Made by a program: the position numbers and the translations under genes. The notes beneath the pieces are model-generated. The model had not been told where the DNA came from and made no database searches. It worked only from the letters and a program-made list of their open reading frames with translations. A DNA stretch of 55,404 nucleotides from Paenisporosarcina sp049671445. Its GTDB lineage: Bacteria; Bacillota; Bacilli; Bacillales_A; Planococcaceae. Position 1 is the first letter of the stretch. Each line of letters opens with the position of its first letter. The stretch spans positions 1-55,404 of the forward strand of contig NZ_JBATUX010000108.1 of NCBI RefSeq assembly GCF_049671445.1, in the 5' to 3' direction. Shown here piece by piece: positions 7,912 to 16,246 of the stretch.

Positions 7912-7940
7912 ATCATACCAAGTACTGCCATAAACGTCAA
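7912..7940 (-). promoter_or_regulatory. Sigma-A promoter of abrB
   Basis: On the minus strand: TTGACG (7940-7935), a 17-bp spacer, and TATGAT (7917-7912). The start site should fall near 7905, about 60 nt before the abrB ATG. Confidence 0.88.
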
Positions 7941-8087
7941 TAATTATTCCTGCCAATTCAAAGTAATATTTGTTAAATTTATGATATTAGATAGATATTT
8001 TATAACATATTTGATAATGAGAATAAATTTATGTCTATTGGATGGCAAAAAATGAATAAAATTAGGTTTAAATTGACAGGAATATTA

Positions 8088-8094
8088 TTCGACA
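8088..8094 (-). promoter_or_regulatory. Additional single Spo0A box
   Basis: The forward strand reads TTCGACA, so the minus strand reads TGTCGAA, an exact Spo0A box. It lies between the abrB promoter and the metG promoter candidate. A single 7-mer match in AT-rich DNA can occur by chance. Confidence 0.4.
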
Positions 8095-8115
8095 TTTTTC
8101 GCTAACCTTCTAGCA

Positions 8116-8144
8116 TTGAAACAAAAGAAGGACTCAGATAGAAT
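8116..8144 (+). promoter_or_regulatory. Candidate sigma-A promoter of metG
   Basis: TTGAAA (8116-8121), 17-bp spacer, TAGAAT (8139-8144), about 40 nt before the metG start. No T-box features (no TGGnACCGCG-like antiterminator) are visible in the 338-nt abrB-metG gap. Confidence 0.55.
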
Positions 8145-8182
8145 AGAATTACTACTTTATAGGAACGAAAGGGCGAATCTAC

Positions 8183-10141
8183 GTGATCAACGAAAACAAA
8201 TCATTTTATATTACGACTCCAATTTATTACCCAAGTGGAAAATTCCATATTGGAACTGCTTATACAACTGTAGCTTCTGATGCTATTGCTCGTTACAAGC
8301 GATTACGTGGATTTGATGTTCATTTCTTAACAGGAATGGACGAGCATGGTCAAAAAATTCAAGAAAAAGCTCAAGAAGCGGGGAAAGATCCGCAGTCCTA
8401 TGTAGATGAAATCGCAGAAGCATCTAAAAAAGTATGGGAATTAATGGACATTTCATATGACGATTTTATTCGAACTACTGAACAACGTCATAAAGAGGGT
8501 GTCGAGAAGATTTTTCAACTGTTTTTAGAAAACGGTGATATTTATAAAGGAGAATACGAAGGGTGGTATTGTACACCTTGTGAATCGTATTTCACAGAAA
8601 GCCAATTAGAAGATGGGAACTGTCCAGATTGTGGACGTCCAGTAAATAAAGTCAAAGAGGAATCGTATTTCTTCAATATGAAGAAGTATGCAGACCGCTT
8701 AGTGAAATATTATGATGAGCACGTCGAATTCATAGAGCCTGAATCCAGAAAAAATGAAATGATTAATAACTTTATTAAACCTGGATTAGAAGATTTATCT
8801 GTGTCACGTACTTCATTTGATTGGGGAATTAGAGTACCAGGCGATGCAAAACACGTTATCTACGTGTGGGTAGATGCATTATCGAATTACATTACAGCAC
8901 TAGGGTATAAATCTGATGATGAGTCGTTATTTAATAAATACTGGCCAGCAGATGTACATGTTGTTGGGAAAGACATTGTACGTTTCCATACGATTTACTG
9001 GCCTATTTTCTTAATGGCCTTGAACTTGCCTTTACCGAAAAAAGTGTTCGCACATGGCTTTATTATGATGAAAGACGGTAAAATGTCGAAGTCTAAAGGT
9101 AATGTTGTCACACCGGAATTACTGGTTGATCGTTACGGCCTAGATGCTACTCGCTATTTCTTACTGCGTGAGCTGCCATTTGGTGCAGATGGAGTCTTTT
9201 CACCTGAATCATTTGTAGAACGTACGAACTTTGACTTAGCAAATGACTTAGGCAATTTATTGAACCGTACTGTTTCAATGATGAATAAGTATTTTGATGG
9301 TGTCATTCCGACAGAACATAATGAACCAACAGAATTTGATGCGGTACTACACGACCATGCAAGAGAAGTGAAAGCAAAGTATGAAACAAATATGGAAAAA
9401 ATGCAGTTTAGTATCGTCTTAAGCGATTTATGGTCTCTAGTTTCACGTACTAATAAATATATTGACGAAACGCAACCATGGGTCCTAGCAAAAGAACAAT
9501 CGGACAAGCCAAAACTTGGCTCGGTTATGTGGAATTTAGCTGAGAGCCTTCGTCAAATAGCCATTTACTTACAACCATTTATGACAAATTCACCGAAACA
9601 AATTGCAGAGCAACTTGGTTTATCTGCTGAAGAATTGACGTGGGAGTCTTTAGAAAATACTTCAAGTATTGCTACTGGAACAAAAGTAATTGAAAAAGGT
9701 ATTCCAATTTTCCCAAGACTAGAAGTGGAAACTGAAATTACTTACATTCAAGAACAGATGCGTGGCTCTGTAAAAAAAGAAGAACCTGAATTAGTAATAG
9801 AAGAGGCACCTGAAGTACCAGAAATTACGATTGATCAATTTTTAAATGTAGATTTACGAGTAGCTACCGTTACAGCATGCGAAGCTATGCCGAAAGCAGA
9901 TAAATTGCTAAAACTACAAGTCGATTTAGGTTACGAACAGCGTCAAGTTGTATCAGGTATAGCAAAAAGTTATAAACCTGAGGAACTGGTTGGACAAAAA
10001 GTAATTGTCGTGGCTAACTTAAAACCAGTAAAACTTCGTGGAGAGTTATCTCAAGGGATGATTCTTGCTGGAGAAAAAGATGGATACTTAACTCTTGCTA
10101 CAGTTGATGAAAAGCTTGAAAATGGAGCGAAAGTAAAATAA
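8183..10141 (+). CDS. metG: Methionyl-tRNA synthetase
   Basis: A 652-aa class I aminoacyl-tRNA synthetase that charges tRNA-Met. The HIGH-type motif is FHIGT (residues 21-25) and KMSKS is at 300-304. A zinc knuckle is formed by CTPC and CPDC pairs around residue 130-150. The C-terminal ~100 residues (from about 550, FLNVDLRVATVTACEAMP) are the tRNA-binding domain used for dimerisation in this subgroup. The start is GTG with aaaggg 9 nt upstream. A terminator follows, so metG is probably monocistronic. Confidence 0.97.
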   Translation: MINENKSFYITTPIYYPSGKFHIGTAYTTVASDAIARYKRLRGFDVHFLTGMDEHGQKIQEKAQEAGKDPQSYVDEIAEASKKVWELMDISYDDFIRTTEQRHKEGVEKIFQLFLENGDIYKGEYEGWYCTPCESYFTESQLEDGNCPDCGRPVNKVKEESYFFNMKKYADRLVKYYDEHVEFIEPESRKNEMINNFIKPGLEDLSVSRTSFDWGIRVPGDAKHVIYVWVDALSNYITALGYKSDDESLFNKYWPADVHVVGKDIVRFHTIYWPIFLMALNLPLPKKVFAHGFIMMKDGKMSKSKGNVVTPELLVDRYGLDATRYFLLRELPFGADGVFSPESFVERTNFDLANDLGNLLNRTVSMMNKYFDGVIPTEHNEPTEFDAVLHDHAREVKAKYETNMEKMQFSIVLSDLWSLVSRTNKYIDETQPWVLAKEQSDKPKLGSVMWNLAESLRQIAIYLQPFMTNSPKQIAEQLGLSAEELTWESLENTSSIATGTKVIEKGIPIFPRLEVETEITYIQEQMRGSVKKEEPELVIEEAPEVPEITIDQFLNVDLRVATVTACEAMPKADKLLKLQVDLGYEQRQVVSGIAKSYKPEELVGQKVIVVANLKPVKLRGELSQGMILAGEKDGYLTLATVDEKLENGAKVK

Positions 10142-10150
10142 GTATCTTCT

Positions 10151-10188
10151 AATAAGCCTGTTTAGCCTTCGCTAAGCGGGCTTATTTC
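10151..10188 (+). terminator. Terminator after metG
   Basis: Stem aataagcctgtttagc (10151-10166) with gctaagcgggcttatt (10171-10186) and a CTTC loop. A short T-rich tail follows. The ~200 nt from here to tatD contain no other feature I can support. Confidence 0.85.
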
Positions 10189-10389
10189 TTGTATTAAAGA
10201 ATTAGAACATGCTATTCTATAGGGCAATTGTATGAAAAAGAGTAAAATTATTGAGATATAATTACTGATTTTAGGGAAATTGAACCGATTTATGTGTAAA
10301 AAAACATGACTTTGTCATCAAATTGTTACAACACTGAGATGTCAGAAAACTATTTAATATTTAAAATAGAGTATGTGAGGCGGATGATT

Positions 10390-11160
10390 ATGTATATAGA
10401 TACACATGTTCACTTAAATGCAGATCAATACGATGAAGATTTAGAAGAAGTGATTAAGAGAGCTCTAGATGCAAAAGTAGGGCATATGGTAGTTGTTGGA
10501 TTTGATCGTAAAACGATAAAAAAAGCTATTTCATTAGCTGAACAATATGAATTTATTTATGCTGTTGTTGGTTGGCATCCTGTTGATGCAATTGATTGTA
10601 CAGATGAAGATTTACTTTGGATTGAAGAGTTAGCTGCGCATCCGAAAGTCGTAGCGATTGGAGAAACTGGACTAGATTATCATTGGGATAAATCTCCGCA
10701 TGATGTACAACAAGAGTTATTTAGGAAACAAATTCGATTGGCACAAAAAGTTGACTTACCTATTGTCATCCACAATCGAGATGCTACGGAAGATGTTGTC
10801 CGTATTTTGCAAGAGGAACATGCTGAGAAAACAGGTGGCGTCATGCATTGTTATGGAGGCAGTGTCGAGACCGCAAAAATATGCATTGATTTAAATTTCA
10901 TGATTTCACTGGGTGGTCCTGTAACATTTAAGAATGCGAAAAAACCTAAAGAAGTGGCTACTGAAATTCCGTTAGATTACTTAATGATCGAAACAGATGC
11001 TCCATATTTAGCACCTCATCCATTACGGGGAAAACGCAATGAACCGGCTTTAGTGGTGTTAGTTGCGGAAGAAATTGCTCGATTGAAAAATATCTCTATT
11101 GAGGAAGTAGCGAAAGCAACAACTCAAAATGCTATAAAATTTTACAATATTCCTGTTTAA
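10390..11160 (+). CDS. yabD: TatD family metal-dependent DNase (YabD)
   Basis: A 256-aa TIM-barrel hydrolase. Metal ligands are in the N-terminal DTHVHLNADQYD, the glutamate of AIGETGLDYHWD, the histidine of PIVIHNRDATED, MHCYGGS, and the aspartate of LMIETDAPYLAPHP. This set defines the TatD DNase family, implicated in 3'-exonuclease activity and DNA repair. ATG 10390 was chosen because tgaggcgg ends 7 nt upstream. A longer frame from 10306 has no RBS and does not match the family N-terminus. Confidence 0.94.
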   Translation: MYIDTHVHLNADQYDEDLEEVIKRALDAKVGHMVVVGFDRKTIKKAISLAEQYEFIYAVVGWHPVDAIDCTDEDLLWIEELAAHPKVVAIGETGLDYHWDKSPHDVQQELFRKQIRLAQKVDLPIVIHNRDATEDVVRILQEEHAEKTGGVMHCYGGSVETAKICIDLNFMISLGGPVTFKNAKKPKEVATEIPLDYLMIETDAPYLAPHPLRGKRNEPALVVLVAEEIARLKNISIEEVAKATTQNAIKFYNIPV

Positions 11161-11233
11161 AATGTGGGGTGATATCCAATACTTGGATAGTGATTCTTCA
11201 ATCAACCAGAATATTTAGATTAGTTTCGAATGG

Positions 11234-11262
11234 TTGACAGTCATTTTTGAAATCTATATAAT
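11234..11262 (+). promoter_or_regulatory. Consensus sigma-A promoter of yabE
   Basis: TTGACA (11234-11239), exactly 17 bp, TATAAT (11257-11262): a perfect consensus promoter. The predicted leader is only about 20 nt, so there is no room for a riboswitch. Confidence 0.92.
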
Positions 11263-11289
11263 CACACGAGTGATAAGGAGGCGTTTTTC

Positions 11290-12585
11290 ATGTCAAATAA
11301 TTCCATGAAAAACCTGTTTACATCATTGAGGAAGAAACAAACAGGAATTGCTATAATTGCAGTTATCTTGTTCATTTCAGTTATATCAGCCGTTCTTTTC
11401 GTTGGAACGAAAAATACTGTCGCGTTGACGGTTAATGGTAAACAACAAGAAATTCGTACCCATGCAGATACAGTCGGAGATTTATTAATTGAACAAAATG
11501 TTCAAGTTTCCGATGCTGATTTAGTATTACCCTCAGTGAACACGTCGATAAAAAATGGTATTTCAGTCGAGTGGGAACAGGCAAAAAAAATTACGATTAC
11601 AGTTGATGGGAAACAACAAACCATCCACACGACTGCTGATCAAGTTAGTGAAGTCTTAAAAGAAGCAAACATAAAAGTTTCTGAGCATGATAAGTTATCA
11701 CCTGAGCTAAATGCAAAGGTCGGATCTGATTCTAACATTGCGATTGAAAAAGCGTTCCAAGTTACGCTAATAGATGGTGTGAAGGAAAAGAAAATTTGGT
11801 CCACTTCGACTACGGTCGCTGACTTTTTAAAACAACAAGAGATTAAAGTGAAAAAACTTGATCGTGTAGAACAAAAAATGGAAGATGTATTGATTCCAAA
11901 CGATGTTATACAAGTCGTTCGCGTAGAAAAAGTCACCGATGTAGTGGAAGCAAAAAAAAATTTTGCTGTGGAAACACGTAAAGATAAAGGTTTGTTAAAA
12001 GGTAATGAAAAAGTTGTGCAAGAAGGTAAAAAAGGTTTGACTAAAAGTACCTATGAAATTACTACTGAGAATGGCAAAGCTGTTTCTCGCGTTTTAAAGA
12101 GTGAGAAAGTAGTGAGTGCTCCCACTAAGAAAGTTATAGCAGTGGGAACGAAAGTAGTAACGGCTAGCGTTTCACGAGGGACAACAAGTTCAAATAAAGC
12201 AACTACTGCTAAAACGACTACTGCTAAAGCAACTACTGCTAAAGCAACTACTACTAAAACGACTACTGCTTCTGCTTCTCCATCTCCATCAGAAGGGAAA
12301 GAGTTTTATGTATCCGCTACAGCATATACGGCTTTCTGTAATGGTTGTTCAGGAATTACTGCCACAGGTATTAATCTTCGCGCAAATCCAGGATTAAAAG
12401 TAATTGCGGTAGACCCGAGTGTAATCCCTCTTGGTTCTAAGGTTTGGGTAGAAGGCTACGGATATGCAATTGCAGGCGATACTGGTGGAGCTATTAAAGG
12501 AATGAAAATTGACTTGTTTATGCCGAATAAGGATCAAGCATTTGGATTTGGTCGCAAACAAGTTAAGATTAAAATCTTGAACTAA
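11290..12585 (+). CDS. yabE: YabE-like cell-wall protein with DUF348, G5 and 3D domains
   Basis: A 431-aa protein secreted or anchored by an N-terminal hydrophobic segment (about residues 18-40). Three DUF348 repeats follow, each with a V-N/D-G-K core (LTVNGKQQEIRTHADTVGD, ITVDGKQQTIHTTADQVSE, TLIDGVKEKKIWSTSTTVAD). Next comes a G5 domain (~210-285) and a threonine/alanine-rich linker. The C-terminal 3D domain (from FYVSATAYTA) has the aspartates of AVDPSVIPLGS, AGDTGGAIKG and KIDLFM. This architecture belongs to resuscitation/stationary-phase factors that cleave peptidoglycan. It is transcribed from a consensus promoter, with aaggagg as RBS. Confidence 0.93.
   Translation: MSNNSMKNLFTSLRKKQTGIAIIAVILFISVISAVLFVGTKNTVALTVNGKQQEIRTHADTVGDLLIEQNVQVSDADLVLPSVNTSIKNGISVEWEQAKKITITVDGKQQTIHTTADQVSEVLKEANIKVSEHDKLSPELNAKVGSDSNIAIEKAFQVTLIDGVKEKKIWSTSTTVADFLKQQEIKVKKLDRVEQKMEDVLIPNDVIQVVRVEKVTDVVEAKKNFAVETRKDKGLLKGNEKVVQEGKKGLTKSTYEITTENGKAVSRVLKSEKVVSAPTKKVIAVGTKVVTASVSRGTTSSNKATTAKTTTAKATTAKATTTKTTTASASPSPSEGKEFYVSATAYTAFCNGCSGITATGINLRANPGLKVIAVDPSVIPLGSKVWVEGYGYAIAGDTGGAIKGMKIDLFMPNKDQAFGFGRKQVKIKILN
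12196..12270 (+). repeat. 15-bp in-frame tandem repeat in yabE
   Basis: Five consecutive 15-bp units of the form aaagcaactactgct encode the pentapeptide K-(A/T)-T-T-(A/T). They build the flexible linker between the G5 and 3D domains. Units differ at one to three positions. Copy number could vary between strains without shifting frame. Confidence 0.9.
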
Positions 12586-12595
12586 TTTAAATTTA

Positions 12596-12624
12596 AGCTT
12601 TCCCTTGTTTAGGGAAGGCTTTTT
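12596..12624 (+). terminator. Terminator after yabE
   Basis: Stem agctttccct (12596-12605) with agggaaggct (12611-12620), loop tgttt, then five T. Confidence 0.88.
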
Positions 12625-12663
12625 GTCATTACAATAGTATTAAGCAATTAAAGTCACTGAACG

Positions 12664-12928
12664 AGCTAGATTAGGCTTTTCCGCTTTTCTGTGTCTAGCT
12701 TCGCAGGTCAGCAGCACCTAAGCTTCAGGATTTCATGCGAAAGCGAGCTTTCGAATCAATCCTTCCAGCGCCGGTGTCGCGCTTTCATGGCCTTCTCAGC
12801 TTTTCTGTGTCTAGCTCCGAAGCCTAGATCGCACCTCCGCTTCAGAAAGTCATTCGAAAATAAATTTTCGATTCCTTTCTTCCACCGTCGGAGTCGAGCT
12901 AGATTAGGCTTCTCCGCTTTTCTGTGTA
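12664..12928 (+). repeat. Two tandem copies of the dispersed intergenic repeat
   Basis: The stretch cttttctgtgtctagct begins at 12684 and again at 12800, giving two head-to-tail units of 116-117 bp. A partial third start lies at 12917, and a unit end (gagctagattaggcttttccg) precedes the first. Unit 2 can close with TCTAGCTC (12810-12817) against GAGCTAGA (12896-12903), a 94-bp closed element. Each unit has an inner hairpin: CGAAAGC-GCTTTCG at 12738-12753 and CGAAAAT-ATTTTCG at 12855-12870. Related copies are at 21170, 25607, 29900 and 46180. No gene is supported in the 12586-12990 gap. Confidence 0.85.
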
Positions 12929-12990
12929 TACATAAGGTCTTGGCGCAAGTAGAATAGTTAAAGAACCATTTAGAAAAGAGGCATTGAATC

Positions 12991-13557
12991 GTGTTTATTG
13001 AAGAAGTTATAGTGGTGGAAGGAAAAGATGATACGACAGCTATTAAACGTGCTGTTCGAGCAGATACTATCGAAACAAATGGATCTGCCATTTCGGCAGA
13101 AACTATTCGTCGAATCCAGCATGCTCAGAACAAAAGAGGCGTTATCGTATTTACGGATCCTGATTACCCTGGACGACGGATTCGTGCCATTATTGAGGAA
13201 CAAGTACAAGGTGTGAAGCACGCATTTTTATCAAAAGAAAAAACCATTGCAAAAAATGGCAAAGGTTTAGGTATTGAACATGCGGCGGATGAAGATATAC
13301 GTTTAGCTTTGCAAAATGTCTACACACCTAGAAATACATTAAATCAGACTGAAGAAATCCCACTTCATATATTGATGAAATCACAATTGATTGGTCATCC
13401 GGATGCTAAATTGCGACGTAATCGACTCGGTGAATTATTACAAATTGGCTATACTAATGGCAAGCAACTTCAAAAAAGATTATCAATGTTCCAAATTGGA
13501 ATCGAACAATTTGAAAAAGCCTTAGCACAACTGGACCAGGAGGACTTAAATGAGTAA
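12991..13557 (+). CDS. rnmV: Ribonuclease M5 (5S rRNA maturation)
   Basis: A 188-aa TOPRIM-domain RNase that trims the 5S rRNA precursor. The TOPRIM glutamate motif is VIVVEGKDD (residues 6-14) and the DxD motif is VIVFTDPDYPG. The rest of the fold (IRRIQHAQNKRG, GIEHAADEDI) matches the family. The start is GTG 12991 with agagg about 11 nt upstream. It overlaps rsmA by 8 nt, as in B. subtilis. Its substrate, the 5S precursor, is encoded at both ends of this region. Confidence 0.95.
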   Translation: MFIEEVIVVEGKDDTTAIKRAVRADTIETNGSAISAETIRRIQHAQNKRGVIVFTDPDYPGRRIRAIIEEQVQGVKHAFLSKEKTIAKNGKGLGIEHAADEDIRLALQNVYTPRNTLNQTEEIPLHILMKSQLIGHPDAKLRRNRLGELLQIGYTNGKQLQKRLSMFQIGIEQFEKALAQLDQEDLNE

Positions 13558-14443
13558 AGATATTGCAACTCCCAAACGCACTCAAGAAATATTAAAAAAA
13601 TACGGATTTTCATTTAAAAAGAGTTTAGGACAAAACTTTTTAATTGATCCGAATGTTCTTCATAACATTGTAAGCCATGCAGATTTAACTAAAGAATCAG
13701 CAGCTATTGAAATAGGACCTGGAATTGGTGCGTTAACGGAGCATTTAGCTCGTACAGCGGGTCATGTTGTAGCTTTTGAAATCGATCAACGTCTACTTCC
13801 TGTTTTAGAAGATACACTGTCTCCATATGATAACGTAGACATCATCCATTCTGACGTATTAAAAGCCAATGTATCGGACATGATGAAAGAGAAATTGGCT
13901 GGTTACCAAGATGTTATGGTCGTTGCTAACTTACCGTATTATGTAACAACTCCAATTTTAATAAAATTATTAATGGAGAAACTTCCGATTCGCGGAATGA
14001 TTGTGATGATGCAAAAAGAAGTAGCAGATCGGATTACAGCAAAACCTAGTACGAAAGCTTATGGTTCATTGTCGATTGCCATTCAATACTATATGAAGGC
14101 AGAAATTGCTATGACAGTTCCTAAATCAGTGTTCATTCCTCAACCAAACGTTGATTCTGCAGTTATTAAACTTACTCGTTATGATACGCCACCAGTTTCT
14201 GTTTTGGATGAAGATTTTCTATTCTTCATTTCTCGTTCTTCCTTTGCTCAACGCAGAAAAACAATCATAAACAATCTTCAATCTCAATTGCCGCACGGGA
14301 AAGAGAAGAAAGAATTGATTTTAGCAGCACTAGCAGAAGCAAATATTGATCCAACTCGTCGAGGCGAAACTTTATCGATTCAAGAGTTTGGAAAATTAGC
14401 GAATTTACTGCTTCCGAATTTCAAAGAAACATCTGACTTGTAA
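13550..14443 (+). CDS. rsmA: 16S rRNA (A1518/A1519-N6)-dimethyltransferase KsgA
   Basis: A 297-aa methyltransferase that dimethylates two adjacent adenines near the 3' end of 16S rRNA during 30S assembly. Motifs: KSLGQNFLIDPNVL (start of the domain), EIGPGIGALTEHLA (SAM loop), and NLPYYVTTPI (catalytic N-L-P-Y). The C-terminal helical domain contains SRSSFAQRRKTIINNL. It overlaps rnmV by 8 nt, with ggaggac as RBS. In B. subtilis the next gene is yabG; here a 147-nt gap with the veg promoters follows instead. Confidence 0.97.
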   Translation: MSKDIATPKRTQEILKKYGFSFKKSLGQNFLIDPNVLHNIVSHADLTKESAAIEIGPGIGALTEHLARTAGHVVAFEIDQRLLPVLEDTLSPYDNVDIIHSDVLKANVSDMMKEKLAGYQDVMVVANLPYYVTTPILIKLLMEKLPIRGMIVMMQKEVADRITAKPSTKAYGSLSIAIQYYMKAEIAMTVPKSVFIPQPNVDSAVIKLTRYDTPPVSVLDEDFLFFISRSSFAQRRKTIINNLQSQLPHGKEKKELILAALAEANIDPTRRGETLSIQEFGKLANLLLPNFKETSDL

Positions 14444-14495
14444 CAAAAATATCACAATTAATTATAAAAAAGACAAATTAGTTGTGCGAAATTTA

Positions 14496-14565
14496 TTGAC
14501 AAGAGGTTTGCTTCATTGTTAAAATGTTTAATTCGGTTGACAAATATTTTCGTTTATGGTATCCT
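14496..14565 (+). promoter_or_regulatory. Tandem sigma-A promoters of veg
   Basis: Promoter 1: TTGACA (14496-14501), 18 bp, TAAAAT (14520-14525). Promoter 2: TTGACA (14537-14542), 17 bp, TATCCT (14560-14565). B. subtilis veg also has two tandem strong promoters. The two -35 boxes are perfect. The downstream -10 is weaker than consensus. Confidence 0.8.
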
Positions 14566-14590
14566 TATATTTAAGTGAGGTGTAAGCGAA

Positions 14591-14854
14591 ATGCCAAAAA
14601 CTTTAGCAGATATTAAGAAGTCTTTAGATTGTCATTTGGGTAAACGTTTGCAATTGAAAGCAAACGGTGGTCGTAAGAAAACGATTGAACGAGCAGGCGT
14701 TTTACGTGAAACGTATCATGCAGTGTTCGTAGTGGATCTTGATCAGGACGAGAACGCTTTTGAGCGTGTGTCTTACAGCTACACAGATATTTTAACTGAA
14801 GCAGTAGAAATTACAATTGTTGACGGAATGCAAGAACTTGTAGTCGTCAAATAA
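14591..14854 (+). CDS. veg: Veg protein
   Basis: An 87-aa small protein of the Veg family (DUF1021). It begins MPKTLADIKKSLDCHLG and includes the family-typical KANGGRKKTIERAGVL and ETYHAVFVV. In B. subtilis Veg stimulates biofilm genes by antagonising SinR-type repression; the exact mechanism is not settled. The fold is a small beta-barrel. It has its own promoters and terminator, so it is a single-gene unit that is probably highly expressed. Confidence 0.95.
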   Translation: MPKTLADIKKSLDCHLGKRLQLKANGGRKKTIERAGVLRETYHAVFVVDLDQDENAFERVSYSYTDILTEAVEITIVDGMQELVVVK

Positions 14855-14887
14855 TCTTACGTATTATTGAACTTATTTTATTTTATT

Positions 14888-14927
14888 AAAACACTCATGG
14901 ATTTTATTATCCGTGAGTGTTTTTTTG
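14888..14927 (+). terminator. Terminator after veg
   Basis: Stem aaacactcatgga pairs with tccgtgagtgttt, followed by seven T. It overlaps the -35 side of the predicted sspF promoter. Confidence 0.9.
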
Positions 14928-14943
14928 TTTTTAGTACATACTA
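14915..14943 (+). promoter_or_regulatory. Candidate sigma-G promoter of sspF
   Basis: CATACTA at 14937-14943 fits the sigma-G -10 pattern CATnnTA. GAGTG at 14915-14919, 17 bp upstream, matches four of five positions of GHATR. It is 30 nt before the sspF ATG. sspF is sigma-G dependent in B. subtilis, which supports the reading. Confidence 0.5.
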
Positions 14944-14973
14944 CTTTTGTCAGTCCTCATGAGGAGGAAATAC

Positions 14974-15162
14974 ATGGCACGTAATCGTGTAATGTCCAAT
15001 CATCTAAAAGAGGAAATTGCGAAAGAACTTGGATTTTACGAAGTCGTTGAGCGTGACGGTTGGGGAGGCATAACATCTCGTGATGCTGGTAATATGGTAA
15101 AACGAGCGGTTGAAATGGCACAAACCGGATTAATGAACGGGCAAAATCACTACAAGAAATAG
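14974..15162 (+). CDS. sspF: Small acid-soluble spore protein, alpha/beta type (SspF)
   Basis: A 62-aa DNA-binding spore protein. It shares the B. subtilis SspF pattern: RVMSNHLKEEIAKELGFYE, then GWGGITSRDAGNMVKRAVEMA. The EIAKELG stretch corresponds to the site cut by the germination protease in this family. ATG 14974 follows gaggagg by 6 nt. The protein would coat DNA in the forespore and shows that the organism forms, or recently formed, endospores. Confidence 0.94.
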   Translation: MARNRVMSNHLKEEIAKELGFYEVVERDGWGGITSRDAGNMVKRAVEMAQTGLMNGQNHYKK

Positions 15163-15218
15163 TAACAATCTCTTCTGCGACGAGTAATCGCAAGTGAAAA
15201 TTCATATGGGACTGACAG

Positions 15219-15239
15219 GGCGGAGAAATCCGCCTTTTA
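15219..15239 (+). terminator. Terminator after sspF
   Basis: Stem ggcgga, GAAA tetraloop, tccgcc (15219-15234), then ttttat. Confidence 0.88.
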
Positions 15240-15323
15240 TTGCGTTCATTTCTTCAGACTTTTCATCATCATAAGCTGTGGTAAAATAGGGAACAGCTAT
15301 AAAGAGATAAAGGAGGCATTTTT

Positions 15324-16190
15324 ATGCTTTATGTGAAAGCGCCCGCAAAAATCAATCTAACACTGGATGTCCTACACAAAAGACCGGATGGATATCATGA
15401 AGTCGAAATGATCATGACGACGGTAGATTTAGCAGATCGTATTGGATTGGAACCACGTACAGATGGTCAAATACGCATCATTTCAGCAGATCGCTATGTA
15501 CCAGACGATCACCGAAACTTAGCCTACCAAGCTGCAAAGTTATTAAGAGATACATACAGAGTTAAAGAAGGCGTAACCATTACATTAGAGAAAAAAATTC
15601 CTGTCGCTGCTGGACTTGCTGGCGGAAGTAGTGATGCAGCTGCGACCTTAAAAGGATTAAATTATTTGTGGGATTTAAAGTTAACGGCAGATCAATTAGC
15701 TGAACATGGCGCTAAAATTGGTTCGGATGTGTCATTTTGTGTTTATGGTGGAACGGCACTGGCAACAGGTAGAGGGGAACATATTCAAGAATTACCTGCA
15801 CCACCAAACTGTTGGATTATTTTAGCTAAACCCTCAATCGGAGTATCAACAGCGGATGTTTATGGAGGCTTAAAAATGAATGAAGTCGTTCATCCAAAGA
15901 CGCAAGATATGATTCGTGCCATTCATGAAAAAAATTATGAATTAATGTGCGAGGCGATGGGGAATGCTTTAGAGTCGGTAACTTTAAAGTTGCATCCTGA
16001 AGTATCAATGATTAAAGAACAAATGATGAAATTCGGAGCAGATGCAGTGTTAATGAGCGGAAGTGGTCCTACGGTATTTGGGATTGTGCAGCATGAATCG
16101 AGAGTAAATCGAATCTATAATGGCCTACGTGGTTTTTGTGATGAAGTTTATGCAGTAAGATTGTTGGGAGAACGGGATTCACTTGCCTAA
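15324..16190 (+). CDS. ispE: 4-diphosphocytidyl-2-C-methyl-D-erythritol kinase
   Basis: A 288-aa GHMP kinase of the MEP isoprenoid pathway. It phosphorylates the 2-hydroxyl of CDP-ME. The N-terminus APAKINLTLDVLHKRPDGYHEV is characteristic. The glycine-rich ATP loop is PVAAGLAGGSSDAAATL (about residues 92-108), and the third GHMP motif is VLMSGSGPTVFGI near residue 240. The RBS aaaggagg is clear. It is followed 56 nt later by purR, as in B. subtilis. Confidence 0.97.
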   Translation: MLYVKAPAKINLTLDVLHKRPDGYHEVEMIMTTVDLADRIGLEPRTDGQIRIISADRYVPDDHRNLAYQAAKLLRDTYRVKEGVTITLEKKIPVAAGLAGGSSDAAATLKGLNYLWDLKLTADQLAEHGAKIGSDVSFCVYGGTALATGRGEHIQELPAPPNCWIILAKPSIGVSTADVYGGLKMNEVVHPKTQDMIRAIHEKNYELMCEAMGNALESVTLKLHPEVSMIKEQMMKFGADAVLMSGSGPTVFGIVQHESRVNRIYNGLRGFCDEVYAVRLLGERDSLA

Positions 16191-16246
16191 AACCGTATAT
16201 TTGTTTAAACTTACGTATAAATCATTCGTGTTTAGGAGTGTGACCG

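Noticed and set aside
7845..8182. T-box riboswitch for metG
   Set aside because: No specifier loop or TGGnACCGCG-type antiterminator, and no terminator directly before metG.
12691..12957. An 88-codon frame across the tandem repeats before rnmV
   Set aside because: Its protein is just the translation of two repeat units; no RBS, and the sequence folds as structured repeats.
16191..16246. PurBox upstream of purR
   Set aside because: A loose inverted repeat near cattcgtgttt resembles half of a PurBox but differs at central positions, and there is no second half-site.
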